64,000 nucleotides of DNA from DIGJ01 sp041821315. GTDB taxonomy: Bacteria; Bacillota; Clostridia; Lachnospirales; Lachnospiraceae. The translations under genes and the position numbers were made by a program. Positions 45,106 to 55,255 of the stretch are shown piece after piece (within the stretch, counting starts at the first letter, position 1; the number at the start of each line of letters is the position of its first letter). The stretch is from positions 1 through 64,000 of the forward strand of contig JBGUEO010000013.1 in NCBI GenBank assembly GCA_041821315.1, written 5' to 3'. The notes below the pieces were generated by a model. It made no database searches and was not told where the DNA came from. It saw only the letters and a list, made by a program, of their open reading frames with translations.

Positions 45106-45310
45106 TTCTTTCCCTCCATGTAATACAATTGACTTCAAAATTCATGCAAAATTTAGCTGAATTCATTTTGTATTACTAGTAAGTATACTAAAACTATTTT
45201 TAAACTTTGTCAATAATTATTTAAACTAAAGCTTTAATTTTTTATTTTTCGATTATATTTTAATCCCAACCCATCTCAGCTACAAAACGCCGTACAAAAC
45301 GATTCATTTC

Positions 45311-46018
45311 CTATTCTGTGAAAGGTGTTGATACCGTTTCTAACTGATTTTGTAGCAAAGGAAATAGTTCATCCATTTTCTCTAGCTTCTCATTCTTGTA
45401 GGTATCTTCAATTATATCTGAACTAGCAAGCTTTGCTCCTACTTCATCTAAAAAGCCATAAACTACACTAAGATCCGAAAGTAACGCTTCATTTTCGTTC
45501 CAACCATTCTCCTGCGCTTTAGCAGTCACTTCATTTGTGAGATCAACGAGTTCGTTGAATCGATCAACGAATTTATTTTCTTTCACGCTTAATGCTATTT
45601 CATCTACTATTAACACTAATATTTCTTTATTGTTTTCAATCTCCTTATCTACTGCTGCTTCAAAATCTGAGGTACCTTCTAAGTATCCACCCATGTCAAT
45701 AATCGCTTGATGGTTTTTTGTTACTTCATCAAGTTCTTCTCTTAACTGATCAATGACGGATTGGTACTTTTGGTCCAAATTATTATCAGCCACCACGGTT
45801 TCAATTTCAACTATTGTTGCCTCTAACGCATCTAATTTTGGTTGTATTACTGCATTGTTTTCATCAATTCTCATCTGTTCTTCTGTTTCTTCTTCACTAT
45901 TTTCTACGTTACCTTCTGTATTAACTGCTAGATCATCGTCTTTTACCGGCGATTGTCCACATGCAACAAGCGTAAATAGTAAAACCGCCACAACCATAAA
46001 TAATACTAATTTTTTCAA
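45311..46018 (-). CDS. Putative lipoprotein with coiled-coil domain
   Basis: A 235-residue protein starting at TTG (46018) 8 nt after GGGAGG. The signal peptide ends in the lipobox LVAC, with lipidated Cys at about residue 21. An acidic stretch follows (EGNVENSEEETEEQ) and then helical heptad-rich sequence to the end. It is outside the membrane and has no catalytic motif. It is transcribed divergently from the two-component/ABC locus at 46289, so it could be part of that response, but nothing proves this. Confidence 0.75.
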   Translation of the reverse strand: MKKLVLFMVVAVLLFTLVACGQSPVKDDDLAVNTEGNVENSEEETEEQMRIDENNAVIQPKLDALEATIVEIETVVADNNLDQKYQSVIDQLREELDEVTKNHQAIIDMGGYLEGTSDFEAAVDKEIENNKEILVLIVDEIALSVKENKFVDRFNELVDLTNEVTAKAQENGWNENEALLSDLSVVYGFLDEVGAKLASSDIIEDTYKNEKLEKMDELFPLLQNQLETVSTPFTE

Positions 46019-46288
46019 AATAAATATCCTCCCTATCCGTTTCATAAAAAATTTACAAATATATATCACCCGTAATTATAGTATTTTTTTTTCAAAAAAA
46101 ACGTTCTATGCTTGAATTGTACTTATTTTTGCGTAGAATGACAAATTCCATATTGCTTCATTCTCTTGATTTTATACGTTGCGGCGTATACACTAAAACG
46201 GTAGATATACAACCATTGAAGACTAGAAATGCCTGATTATATATCCATACAGCAGATTGTGACACATAAAAAATAAGGAGAATGCACG

Positions 46289-46987
46289 ATGAAAAACAAA
46301 ATTTTACTTTTAGAAGATGATATTAGTTTAGTAGATGGATTGAAATACGCGTTGAAGCGTAATGGATTTGATGTTGAACTTGTCCGTACTGTAAGAGAGG
46401 CTATCGACTGCATTCCTGACATTGAAAACTATAACTTATTGATTCTTGATGTTACATTGCCCGACGGAACTGGATTTGAAGTTTGCGAAAAAGTAAGAAA
46501 ATATGGAAACCAAATACCAATCATTTTTTTGACAGCTTCGGATGAAGAAGTCAACGTGATTAGAGGATTAGACAGCGGCGGTGACGATTATGTTACAAAA
46601 CCATTTAAACTAGGTGAACTGTGTTCCCGCATTCATGCTTTGCTACGCCGAGCTGACCTATCCAATCAAAATAATAACACAGTTATCAAGTGCGGTGATA
46701 CTTCGATTGACCTTCTCGGAAACCGTGTGTTGCTACACGGGAAGCCATTGGATTTAACAAGTGCCGAATATCGCCTACTCTGCCTATTGGTACAAAACGC
46801 TAATCGGGTGGTAACAAGAGATAGCATTTTAAATGAGCTATGGGACAACACTGGTGACTTTGTAGATGACAATACGCTTTCCGTTTATGTGCGACGACTC
46901 CGTGAAAAAGTTGAAGTCGACCCATCACACCCAGAACGTTTGATAACTATTCGGGGATTTGGTTATCAGTGGAGTGTGTCCCTATGA
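46289..46987 (+). CDS. OmpR-family response regulator of peptide-efflux locus
   Basis: A 232-residue response regulator. LLEDDISLVDGL is the acidic pocket, YNLLILDVTLPDGTGFE the phospho-acceptor, and DDYVTKPFKLGEL the Lys. The winged-helix domain ends ITIRGFGYQWSVSL. The last codons overlap the kinase start by ATGA. It heads a four-gene locus (regulator, kinase, ATPase, permease). Its likely target is the repeat-bearing promoter before the ATPase gene. Confidence 0.94.
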   Translation: MKNKILLLEDDISLVDGLKYALKRNGFDVELVRTVREAIDCIPDIENYNLLILDVTLPDGTGFEVCEKVRKYGNQIPIIFLTASDEEVNVIRGLDSGGDDYVTKPFKLGELCSRIHALLRRADLSNQNNNTVIKCGDTSIDLLGNRVLLHGKPLDLTSAEYRLLCLLVQNANRVVTRDSILNELWDNTGDFVDDNTLSVYVRRLREKVEVDPSHPERLITIRGFGYQWSVSL

Positions 46988-48213
46988 ATATCTGCCGTGA
47001 TAAACAAATAAGACATTTTTGTATCGTCCTTCTTTCTTTTTCCTTCCTGCTTTTTCTTACTGGCATAGGACTGAATACAGTGCACACAAAAGCTGTACAA
47101 CATTTATTTATATCGCATGACAGGGCTGTTGCAACCTCCCTTTTAGAGCAAGGTGTTTCTAAAGATGTGATTGCCAAAGCCATTACGCATACAGCAACAA
47201 GCAAAGAGGGAATTGATTTACTGGGTAACATTGGTATTACAGAACATACGGCAGTCAGATTTCTTCCTTTCATTTCAGAGTTTCAGCAGATAACAGGGTA
47301 TTCTATGCTACTAATAGGAGTAGCTCTATTCTCATTACTTTTCGGTGGAACTTATATTTTCTTTCGGAAAAGGGAGGAGCTTTATCATCAGGCAGAGCAA
47401 GTAATTACCCGTTTTGTAGAGGGCGATTATTCCTGTCATATGCCGCAAATGAAGGAAGGAAGCATCTATCGCCTCTTCGCTTCCATCGATCAGCTTGCCA
47501 CATTACTACAATCCAAAAATGAGACCGAACAGAAAACAAAAGTGTTTTTGAAAAATACGATTTCAGATATTTCCCACCAGCTAAAAACGCCGCTTGCCGC
47601 CCTTATCATGTATTATGAAATTATTTCCGATGAACCAAATAATGCTGATACGGTGAAAGAATATTCCGCAAGGACTGGATTGGCACTAAACCGTATGGAA
47701 CAACTCATTCAGTCTATGTTAAAAATTACTCGTTTGGATGCTGGTAGTATTGTTTTTGAACAAAACTGCTGCCATGTATCCGAATTAATTTCACTCTCTA
47801 TCCGTGAATTAACAGCACGGGCAGCGCGTGAGGAAAAAGAAATTCTAATCGACCGTTCACTAAAAGATACTATTGTCTGTGATAAACACTGGACAAGTGA
47901 AGCGATTGGAAATATTATAAAAAATGCTTTGGATCATACCAATTCAGGCGGAAAAATCCATATCTCATGGGAACATACTCCTACACTGATTCGTATTTTT
48001 ATATCCGATAATGGAATGGGAATCGCCTTAGAAGATCTACATCATATTTTCAAACGGTTCTATCGCAGTAAAAAATCCATGGACACACAAGGCGTGGGGC
48101 TTGGTCTCTCTTTGGCAAAATCCATTGTTGAGGAACAAGGCGGATTTATCTCCGTTCAAAGCACTTTGTATAAGGGAACTATTTTTACTCTTTCCTTCCT
48201 TACGAAATTGTAA
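46984..48213 (+). CDS. Sensor histidine kinase of peptide-efflux locus
   Basis: A 409-residue kinase with two membrane helices (about 14-34 and 100-122) around a 65-residue extracellular loop, an HAMP-like region, then SDISHQLKTPLAALIMYYE with the phospho-His. The ATPase motifs are NIIKNALDHTNSGG, DNGMGIALEDL and GVGLGLSLAKSIVEEQGG. The start at 46984 is set by the ATGA overlap with the regulator. The stop codon lies inside the first ATTGTAAG repeat of the next promoter. Confidence 0.93.
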   Translation: MNICRDKQIRHFCIVLLSFSFLLFLTGIGLNTVHTKAVQHLFISHDRAVATSLLEQGVSKDVIAKAITHTATSKEGIDLLGNIGITEHTAVRFLPFISEFQQITGYSMLLIGVALFSLLFGGTYIFFRKREELYHQAEQVITRFVEGDYSCHMPQMKEGSIYRLFASIDQLATLLQSKNETEQKTKVFLKNTISDISHQLKTPLAALIMYYEIISDEPNNADTVKEYSARTGLALNRMEQLIQSMLKITRLDAGSIVFEQNCCHVSELISLSIRELTARAAREEKEILIDRSLKDTIVCDKHWTSEAIGNIIKNALDHTNSGGKIHISWEHTPTLIRIFISDNGMGIALEDLHHIFKRFYRSKKSMDTQGVGLGLSLAKSIVEEQGGFISVQSTLYKGTIFTLSFLTKL

Positions 48214-48252
48214 GCTGCAATTCACCCGATTGTAAGGTGTACCTGTTATTAT
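48207..48252 (+). promoter_or_regulatory. Direct-repeat operator and promoter of ABC genes
   Basis: ATTGTAAG occurs at 48207-48214 and 48229-48236, 22 bp apart (two turns), and TATTAT at 48247-48252 can serve as -10. There is no consensus -35 where the second repeat lies, as expected for OmpR-type activation. The upstream response regulator is the natural candidate. Confidence 0.55.
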
Positions 48253-48277
48253 GTTCAAAAAAGGAGGTACGTAAATT

Positions 48278-48973
48278 ATGGAAATCCTAAACGTACAGCA
48301 TGTATATAAAACTTATGGTAAAGATGAAAATCAGGTTAATGCACTAAAGGATGTTTCATTTACATTGGAACAAGGCGAATTTACAGCAGTAGTTGGTGAA
48401 TCTGGTTCTGGAAAAAGTACGTTACTCAATTGCATCGGTGCACTGGATACTCCCACGTCTGGAAAAATCTATATGGATGGTAAAAATTTATTTTCTATGA
48501 AAGAGGAAGAACGTACCATATTCAGACGGCGCAACATAGGTTTTGTGTTTCAATCGTTCCAGTTGGTTGCTGAACTGACTGTCGAACAAAATATTATGTT
48601 CCCTATTCTTCTAGATTACCGTAAACCAGAGGCAGCCGCAGTTGATGAGATTTTAGAAGTCTTAGGGCTTAGTGAACGGCGTCACCACTTGCCGAGCCAA
48701 TTATCCGGTGGACAACAACAGCGTGCCGCTATCGGTCGTGCACTCATTACAAAACCTAAATTGATTTTAGCTGATGAACCGACTGGAAACCTTGACAGTA
48801 AAAACAGTCAGGATGTTATAGATCTACTGATTAAGGCTTCCCGCCATTATCAACAGACCATTTTAATGATTACTCACAACAGCAATCTGACCACTTCGGT
48901 AGATCGAGTGCTGCGTGTAACAGATGGTAAGCTTACCGATTTAGGAGGGAAAGAGAATGAAAAGTTATCTTGA
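48278..48973 (+). CDS. ABC transporter ATP-binding protein, BceA/MacB type
   Basis: A 231-residue ATPase. Walker A is GESGSGKST, the signature LSGGQQQRAAIGRAL, Walker B LILADEPTGNLDS and the H-loop MITHN. It closely resembles the ATPase at 165-830, including FRRRNIGFVFQSFQLV versus FRRRNIGFIFQNYNLV. AGGAGG precedes the start. It overlaps the permease gene by 17 bp, so production of the two is coupled. Confidence 0.94.
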   Translation: MEILNVQHVYKTYGKDENQVNALKDVSFTLEQGEFTAVVGESGSGKSTLLNCIGALDTPTSGKIYMDGKNLFSMKEEERTIFRRRNIGFVFQSFQLVAELTVEQNIMFPILLDYRKPEAAAVDEILEVLGLSERRHHLPSQLSGGQQQRAAIGRALITKPKLILADEPTGNLDSKNSQDVIDLLIKASRHYQQTILMITHNSNLTTSVDRVLRVTDGKLTDLGGKENEKLS

Positions 48974-51323
48974 TCTTGTCCCTATTTCAGCCAAAGTTCA
49001 TAAAAGGCAAAACCGAATGTCTATATTCTGCATTGTTTTAGCCGTATTTTTGGTTACTGCTATTTTTGGCATGGCCGATATGTTTATACGCAGCCAGATT
49101 ATGCAGGCACGTATGGAAGAGGGAAATTGGCATGCTACATTCCGAGACATAAGTGAGGAAGAAGCGAATTTGATTGCCGTACGCCCCGAGATAATCGCAT
49201 CTTCTTGGTATGGTGTCCTTAATTTCAGCGGAGACCTTGGATATACGTTATCAGGCAAGAACCTCATTATTTGCGGAAGCGACAAAAGCTTTCTGTCCGA
49301 AATGCAAACCGATCAGATTGTGGACGGCGCATTTCCTAAAGGAAACAACGAGGTACTCATAACTGAAAATACGAGGAAGACTCTTTTATTACAACTTGGA
49401 GATCCGATTTCGATAAATACGCCAGATGGAACAGTCCTTCAATTTACTGTTTCTGGTTTTCTGAAAAATGTTTCTAAAACAATGCAGGATGATTCCTATG
49501 CAATTTTTCTTACAACCAATGAATTCCGTTCCATATATCCCCACGTTTCAAACGGTGAACCTTCTGACTATAACAGCACATATTATGTACAGTTTTCCAC
49601 TCACTGCAATATACAAAAAACATTAGACGACATTCAATCTCAACTTGGTCTCTCGAAAAAACAAATTTCTGAAAATACAAAACTTCTGGGATTACTTGGA
49701 GAAAGCGGAAATTCCTTTATGCTGCAGATATATGGTTCAGCCTTTGTCCTGTTTTTACTGGTTTTATTGGCTGGCGTTATGATGATTGCAAGCAGCTTGA
49801 ACAGCAATATCGTGCAACGTACCGAGTTTTTTGGCATGATGCGCTGCATTGGTGCAACGCCAAAGCAGGTAATGAAATTGGTTCAAAAGGAAGCACTTGG
49901 CTGGTGTCGAATTGCGATTCCTTTTGGTGTAGTGACTGGAATTATTATCGTTTGGGTGTTATGTGCAGTATTACGCTATCTTAGCCCTGCCTACTTTAAA
50001 GCCATGCCTACCTTTGGGGTTAGTATTCCCAGTGTCTTAGTTGGTGTTTTCATAGGAATTTTAACGGTGCTTCTTGCCGCACGTTCCCCAGCAAAAAGAG
50101 CTTCAAGGGTTTCGCCGTTAGCAGCGGTATCAGGTAACGCAAATGATATACGCCCTGTGCGCAAAGCCGCCAATACTGCGTTTTTCAAAGTAGATATCGC
50201 ACTTGGTATTCATCATGCAAAATCAAGTAAAAAGAATTTTATTTTAATGGTCGGTTCTTTTTCCCTTAGCATCATTCTTTTTCTTTCATTTTCGGTCATG
50301 ATTGACTTAATGAACCATGTACTTACACCTTTGAAGCCGTGGACACCGGATTTATCTATTGTAAGTCCTGATAACACCTATTCAATCAGCGGTACCCTAT
50401 TAGAAAAACTACAGAAAAATCCGACAGTAAAACGAACATATGGCCGAATGTTTGCTTATAACATACCTGTCACAGTAAATGGTGAAGAAAAAATAGTTGA
50501 CCTGATTTCTTATGAAAAAATCCAATTTCAATGGGCAAAAAAATATTTATTGGAAGGTTCTATAGATACTGTTGAGCAAAAGGACAATACAGGACTGTTT
50601 ATTTTTGAACAGCAAAACACCACACAACTTGGCGATACTATAACGTTGCACTTTGGTGATCGTTCTACGAATCTAAAAATTGTCGGTTCCCTATCTTCTA
50701 GTCCCTTTAACAATGCTCCTGATGTTGGAACGATTATCTGTTCCGAGAATACATTTTCGCAGCTAACCGGTCAAACTGATTATACAATTATTGACATGCA
50801 ATTAACGAAACATGCTACCGAATCTGACGTTGAAAACATTCATAAATTAGTTGATACGCCGTTTACTTTTTCAGACAGACGCTTAAACAATCGCAGTGTA
50901 CTAGGCTCTTATTACTCCTTTGGCTTATTTATCTATGGATTTATGACCTTAATCGCTTTGATTACAATATTCAATATCGTAAACAGCATTGCAATGAGTG
51001 TTTCTGCACGCACAACGCAGTACGGCTCCTTTCGAGCCATAGGGCTAAGCAATCGACAACTTGTTAAAATGATTATTGCCGAAGCTTCGACTTATGCCGC
51101 TTTTGGTGGTGTTTGTGGGTGTGTTGTGGGATTAGTTCTCAACAAACTTCTTTATGAAAAAATGATAACATTCCATTGGGGAGAACAATGGAATATTCCA
51201 TATACTGAGCTTGGTATTATCATTGCGATTGTAATTATTTCAGTCATCCTCGCTGTACGCGGCCCAGTAAAACGAATTCGCGATATGTCTATTATAGATA
51301 CAATGAGTGCACGACAAAACTAA
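48957..51323 (+). CDS. FtsX/MacB-like ABC permease of peptide-efflux locus
   Basis: A 788-residue membrane protein, the partner of the ATPase. One N-terminal membrane helix, an extracellular MacB-like domain (about 45-245), three helices (about 260-380), one near 430, a second extracellular domain (about 450-660), and three C-terminal helices. It ends RIRDMSIIDTMSARQN. With the regulator and kinase it forms a complete sense-and-expel unit, probably against a membrane-active peptide. Confidence 0.93.
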   Translation: MKSYLDLVPISAKVHKRQNRMSIFCIVLAVFLVTAIFGMADMFIRSQIMQARMEEGNWHATFRDISEEEANLIAVRPEIIASSWYGVLNFSGDLGYTLSGKNLIICGSDKSFLSEMQTDQIVDGAFPKGNNEVLITENTRKTLLLQLGDPISINTPDGTVLQFTVSGFLKNVSKTMQDDSYAIFLTTNEFRSIYPHVSNGEPSDYNSTYYVQFSTHCNIQKTLDDIQSQLGLSKKQISENTKLLGLLGESGNSFMLQIYGSAFVLFLLVLLAGVMMIASSLNSNIVQRTEFFGMMRCIGATPKQVMKLVQKEALGWCRIAIPFGVVTGIIIVWVLCAVLRYLSPAYFKAMPTFGVSIPSVLVGVFIGILTVLLAARSPAKRASRVSPLAAVSGNANDIRPVRKAANTAFFKVDIALGIHHAKSSKKNFILMVGSFSLSIILFLSFSVMIDLMNHVLTPLKPWTPDLSIVSPDNTYSISGTLLEKLQKNPTVKRTYGRMFAYNIPVTVNGEEKIVDLISYEKIQFQWAKKYLLEGSIDTVEQKDNTGLFIFEQQNTTQLGDTITLHFGDRSTNLKIVGSLSSSPFNNAPDVGTIICSENTFSQLTGQTDYTIIDMQLTKHATESDVENIHKLVDTPFTFSDRRLNNRSVLGSYYSFGLFIYGFMTLIALITIFNIVNSIAMSVSARTTQYGSFRAIGLSNRQLVKMIIAEASTYAAFGGVCGCVVGLVLNKLLYEKMITFHWGEQWNIPYTELGIIIAIVIISVILAVRGPVKRIRDMSIIDTMSARQN

Positions 51324-51361
51324 ATGTGGCTACGCCTATTTTGATACTCCCTTTGGAACCA

Positions 51362-52642
51362 CTATATTTTTGAATCGTTGATCGATTTTAAAGTTTTAAC
51401 GGCGCGTTTAAAAAACTTCAATTGTTTCTCTTCGTCCTGATTTTTCATAAAATGATAAGAGACCGTCATTCCATCTTCCATAGTCGAAATACCTATGATA
51501 TTCTTTGCATAAGACACGACCGGTGGAATAAACAAGGCATTTTTCAAGCTGTACCTTCCATATGTATTAGGGATATCAAGTTTCGTTAAATTTGTTATCC
51601 CAAGTTCTCTCGTTTTTCCTCCAGTATATCCCATGAGCCTTGCTAGTTTCTTTGTTGTTTTATTCTGGTAAAGGCCATAGGTATATAACAAAACAGAATC
51701 AATTAAACTTGGCGTAAACAATGGTATAAATCGAAGAATAAAATACTTCATAGCTGGTTTTTTCAGTTTATTTTCTACCTTTTTATGAACACTCTGCGCA
51801 TTTTCATCAAACGTTATTTTATCAGAAAATGAATAATCCACACTTATACCAGTTGCTTGATTCGATATTGATTTATTCTTATCTATCCTAACATCTACGG
51901 CTATTCCAATGGTAATATTATCTCTATTTGCTTCCAAAAATGCCGTTGCAATATAGCTGTTAACAGTGACCCCTATTTCCTTTGTATGCGCATGAATCCT
52001 ATTAATCTCCTCCGGTGAAAAATACTCAAATACGATTTCCGAACTATGCTTTTTCCAATAGACCCTATGGATATTATAATAATCATCCCAATAAAAGGTA
52101 TGACCGCTATGTTTCCATTTTATATTCAAAATAGTTGCGTATCGTTTTAAAAGGAAGGGTACTTCCGATTTTTTAGACATCGAGTTATTTGAAATTAACC
52201 GTATTGGCTTGTACCCCAAAGGTTCACCAGAAAGGGCTGTCATTACATCCTCAATAAAATAAGTAATCGCCTTACCATCACCAACTAAATGATGTGCCAT
52301 AATAAATAAAAAAATATCGCTATCTGCAACAATTACAAATACTCGCATTAATTCACCTTGATCAATCGCAAAGGTTTCCTTTTCATTTTGTCTGATAATA
52401 TTCTTCCAATCGTCCTTACAAATGCTTATCTTGCAGCCGCTTTTTGCCATCTGTTCATAAAATATGTCACCGTTTTTATCCTGTACAATTTTTGACATAG
52501 TAGCTTCATTTGCATCAAATGCAGTTTTTACGGCTGATACCAGGGCATCCGTTGCTGGATTCCCCATAATTTGCACTAAAAATTGAATATAGATATTGGG
52601 TTCAAATAAATCTGCCCGTTCAGAATATATGTAATTCTTCAT
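51362..52642 (-). CDS. Condensation-domain/WS-DGAT-like acyltransferase
   Basis: A 426-residue protein with the acyltransferase signature HHxxxDG in IMAHHLVGDGKAITYF (about residue 120). Later sequence (RELGITNLTKLDIPNTYG) resembles the second half of condensation-fold enzymes such as alcohol acyltransferases. The fold joins an acyl thioester to an alcohol or amine. It is the last gene of a TetR-SDR-acyltransferase operon with 14-19 nt gaps. The product could be an ester or amide lipid; the substrate cannot be read from the sequence. Confidence 0.8.
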   Translation of the reverse strand: MKNYIYSERADLFEPNIYIQFLVQIMGNPATDALVSAVKTAFDANEATMSKIVQDKNGDIFYEQMAKSGCKISICKDDWKNIIRQNEKETFAIDQGELMRVFVIVADSDIFLFIMAHHLVGDGKAITYFIEDVMTALSGEPLGYKPIRLISNNSMSKKSEVPFLLKRYATILNIKWKHSGHTFYWDDYYNIHRVYWKKHSSEIVFEYFSPEEINRIHAHTKEIGVTVNSYIATAFLEANRDNITIGIAVDVRIDKNKSISNQATGISVDYSFSDKITFDENAQSVHKKVENKLKKPAMKYFILRFIPLFTPSLIDSVLLYTYGLYQNKTTKKLARLMGYTGGKTRELGITNLTKLDIPNTYGRYSLKNALFIPPVVSYAKNIIGISTMEDGMTVSYHFMKNQDEEKQLKFFKRAVKTLKSINDSKI

Positions 52643-52656
52643 TCTCCCCACCCATG

Positions 52657-53421
52657 CTAGATATATTTTTTAATTTTGTGAGTCCATGTATTCATAACCA
52701 TTTTTTGAGGAAATAGTTTTGCCAAAATATGTAGATATTTCACATATACGGTACAAACAGACATATCTTTTCCTCGCTTGCTATCTCTCAATGCTTTTAT
52801 AGCAACCCTGTCCACTGTTACAATACCCGGAAATTTAATCCTCTTTCCATTAAATTCTTTCATCAATAAATCTGTATCAACCCAACTTGGACAAACAGCA
52901 GTCGATGTGATACCAGTTCCTCTCAATTCCATGTTTAATGCTCTAGAATATGTTCGTTCAAACGCTTTCGTCGCTGCATATAAATTAAGATACGGTAACG
53001 GCTGAAAGGAGGAGGCAGACGAAACATTCAAAATTCTACTTCCCTTTATCATATAGGGAATACATAATGTACATAAAACGGCAAGTGCAGTACAATTGAC
53101 ATGCATGGTATCCATTATTTCTTCAACGGTAAAATCCTGATAAGACCCCATCTTTGCAAGACCCGCATTATTAATTAAATATGCTATGACTGGTTTCTGA
53201 TTTTTTAGCAGTTCTCCTATAGAAAGTAGCTCTGTTGATTTCGATAAGTCCTTAGGGACAATAATTATTTTATCTCCAAATTCCCTCTTTAATGCGATAA
53301 GCTTCTCTTGGTTTCTAGCGATTGCCCATATTTCATCTACTTCTTCTTGTAGCATTCGCTTTGTAAATTCTTTTCCTATCCCACCACTAGCTCCTGTTAT
53401 AATTGCAATTCTCTTATCCAT
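52657..53421 (-). CDS. Short-chain dehydrogenase/reductase
   Basis: A 254-residue Rossmann oxidoreductase. The cofactor loop is TGASGGIGKEF, NNAG appears as LINNAGLAKMG, and catalytic Ser and Tyr-Lys are in LNVSSASSF and YAATKAFERTY. The SDR family reduces carbonyls or oxidises alcohols with NAD(P)(H). It lies between a TetR regulator and a condensation-like acyltransferase, so it may make the alcohol or acyl precursor for that enzyme (inference). Confidence 0.92.
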   Translation of the reverse strand: MDKRIAIITGASGGIGKEFTKRMLQEEVDEIWAIARNQEKLIALKREFGDKIIIVPKDLSKSTELLSIGELLKNQKPVIAYLINNAGLAKMGSYQDFTVEEIMDTMHVNCTALAVLCTLCIPYMIKGSRILNVSSASSFQPLPYLNLYAATKAFERTYSRALNMELRGTGITSTAVCPSWVDTDLLMKEFNGKRIKFPGIVTVDRVAIKALRDSKRGKDMSVCTVYVKYLHILAKLFPQKMVMNTWTHKIKKYI

Positions 53422-53440
53422 ACAATCTCTCCTGCCCTTT

Positions 53441-54037
53441 TTATTTTAATACGGTTCTCTCCAAATCTTTTGAATTAATTTGTTCAAACTTAGTGGTAAA
53501 TAACTTCTTTAGAGCATAAAGATAAACAACACCCCAATAGTAATCTACTAGCTTCAACGGATTTCCGCTGACAACACTGCCCTCTTTTTGTCCTTGTTCT
53601 ATTATCTTAGTCATAGAATTATAAAGTTCCGACTGATATGTTGTTCCAGATGCAGAATTATTTTCATCTTGCTCGAATAGCATCTGTGTATTTAGCGCAA
53701 TCATTCCGGCAAAGAGATCATCTTCTTCTAACTGTTGTAAGACTTCTTTCGTCAACTTATGTATTTTATGTTTGGCAGGTATCGGAAGATTCGCAAGAAG
53801 CTTTATCTGCCTAATATCCTTTTCTCGATTAATCATCCTATGAATTTCTTGGAACAGCTTGTCCTTAGATTCGAAATAGATATAAATAGTTCCTTGCCCA
53901 ATTCCAATATATTTGGACAAGTCACTAATCTTTGTTCCCGAAAATCCATTTTTTGCGAAATAAAGTATGGACTTTTGTAAGATTTTGTCACGCATTTCAA
54001 TTTTGATTTCTTCACAACGTTCTGCTGATTTCGGCAT
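53441..54037 (-). CDS. TetR/AcrR-family regulator of the SDR-acyltransferase operon
   Basis: A 198-residue regulator. The HTH is TKISDLSKYIGIGQGTIYIY (about residues 30-50), with the typical FESKDKLFQEI after it. The start at 54037 follows GGGAG. It is the first gene of a compact minus-strand operon with the SDR and acyltransferase genes, which it probably represses. The ligand may be a fatty-acid derivative (inference). Confidence 0.9.
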   Translation of the reverse strand: MPKSAERCEEIKIEMRDKILQKSILYFAKNGFSGTKISDLSKYIGIGQGTIYIYFESKDKLFQEIHRMINREKDIRQIKLLANLPIPAKHKIHKLTKEVLQQLEEDDLFAGMIALNTQMLFEQDENNSASGTTYQSELYNSMTKIIEQGQKEGSVVSGNPLKLVDYYWGVVYLYALKKLFTTKFEQINSKDLERTVLK

Positions 54038-54163
54038 AATGTCTCCCTTTATGAATGAATATTTGTTCATCCATATTTTATAAAAAATATTACCCTCTGT
54101 CAAGCAAAACATAAAAAAGAGCCAAGAAATCTAAAAATTTCAAAGCTCCGCAAACAATTTTTT

Positions 54164-54862
54164 TTAATGATAGTCCAAATTCATCTCCTGCAATTCATTT
54201 ATTTTAATCTGTAAGAACTCCCAATCCTCCAAGAAATGATGGTCTGCCCATTTTTCCTTTTCCACAGTAAGTAGGTTTTGAGCCTCTAATGGCTGATTTG
54301 TTACTATATACTGAAATATTCTTAAAATAGCAATTGACCCTCCTAAAGAAGAATTCGTTTTAAAGCATAAAAAATCCTTATTGTGTAATTCTAATATATT
54401 GAGGGCTTTTTGATTTTCTTCTATTCGGAAATAAACATAGGCTAGATTTACAAAATAAATAACTCCATGAATACCTTTTAAAGATTTACTCGGTATCGAC
54501 AAGAGGATGTCTTTTGCCGTCTCATACTCCCCTTTTTCACAATATCCAACACTAAGGTTAATCTTTATCATTGCCCGATTGTAACTAGATTTCAATGTTT
54601 GTAACAATTTCTCATTTTCTTCAATAAATTTATCCGGATTCTGTTCATCTTTTAAAATCTTCTCTAAACATTTAACTTTTTTCATTAAATTCTTCTGCCA
54701 TGCTATATTAATTCCCATTGCTCCTACTAGGATAATAATACTGCCAATAATATAATAACTCCAAACTTCCCCCTCTGACAGTTTAAAAACAAACCTTAAC
54801 AGTAATAAAAATCCCCCAAAGAGCAGGCCTAATAAAATAATATTTCGTGCTCTTTTTCTCAT
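54164..54862 (-). CDS. Membrane-anchored TPR-like protein
   Basis: A 232-residue protein. Two membrane helices lie in residues 8-55, then a cytoplasmic helical domain with TPR-like repeats (for example YNRAMIKINLSVGYCEKGEY and NLAYVYFRIEENQKALNILE). No catalytic motif is seen. Such proteins are usually scaffolds or conserved hypothetical proteins. It is monocistronic. Confidence 0.75.
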   Translation of the reverse strand: MRKRARNIILLGLLFGGFLLLLRFVFKLSEGEVWSYYIIGSIIILVGAMGINIAWQKNLMKKVKCLEKILKDEQNPDKFIEENEKLLQTLKSSYNRAMIKINLSVGYCEKGEYETAKDILLSIPSKSLKGIHGVIYFVNLAYVYFRIEENQKALNILELHNKDFLCFKTNSSLGGSIAILRIFQYIVTNQPLEAQNLLTVEKEKWADHHFLEDWEFLQIKINELQEMNLDYH

Positions 54863-54924
54863 ATAAATACCCCCAACATTTCACTTGCCTGTATAAAATA
54901 TTTCTACATACACTATACTTACAT

Positions 54925-55080
54925 TTACTGTGATATTTTTTTAGTTCTTGATGTTCCTTTATTCTTATTCATTTTTTCAACTTTACCAGAACCAACCTTT
55001 TTTTCAACTTGTAAGAAACCATCTTTAGATTTTCTCTCTTCTATAAGCTTTTTCATACTTTCCATATCTTTCATTGACAT
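54925..55080 (-). CDS. Small lysine-rich protein (51 aa)
   Basis: From an ATG at 55080 with GGAGG 8 nt upstream, the frame encodes MSMKDMESMKKLIEERKSKD, then a basic C-terminal part, 51 residues with about 28% Lys and no membrane segment. It could bind nucleic acid or a partner protein. Function unknown. It lies upstream of the TPR-like gene on the same strand. Confidence 0.55.
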   Translation of the reverse strand: MSMKDMESMKKLIEERKSKDGFLQVEKKVGSGKVEKMNKNKGTSRTKKISQ

Positions 55081-55255
55081 TTTTTATTCCTCCATTCAAA
55101 CAGTATTCCATTTTTTACATGTGTTTTAATCCTGTTTGGTGACATCAACCAAATACACACAAGTAATTATATCATTTTTTTCAAATAATTCTACATAAAC
55201 TTCTAAGTAAGTTGTAAATCAAAATATAGAATTTACACGCGAGATTTATAAAGAG

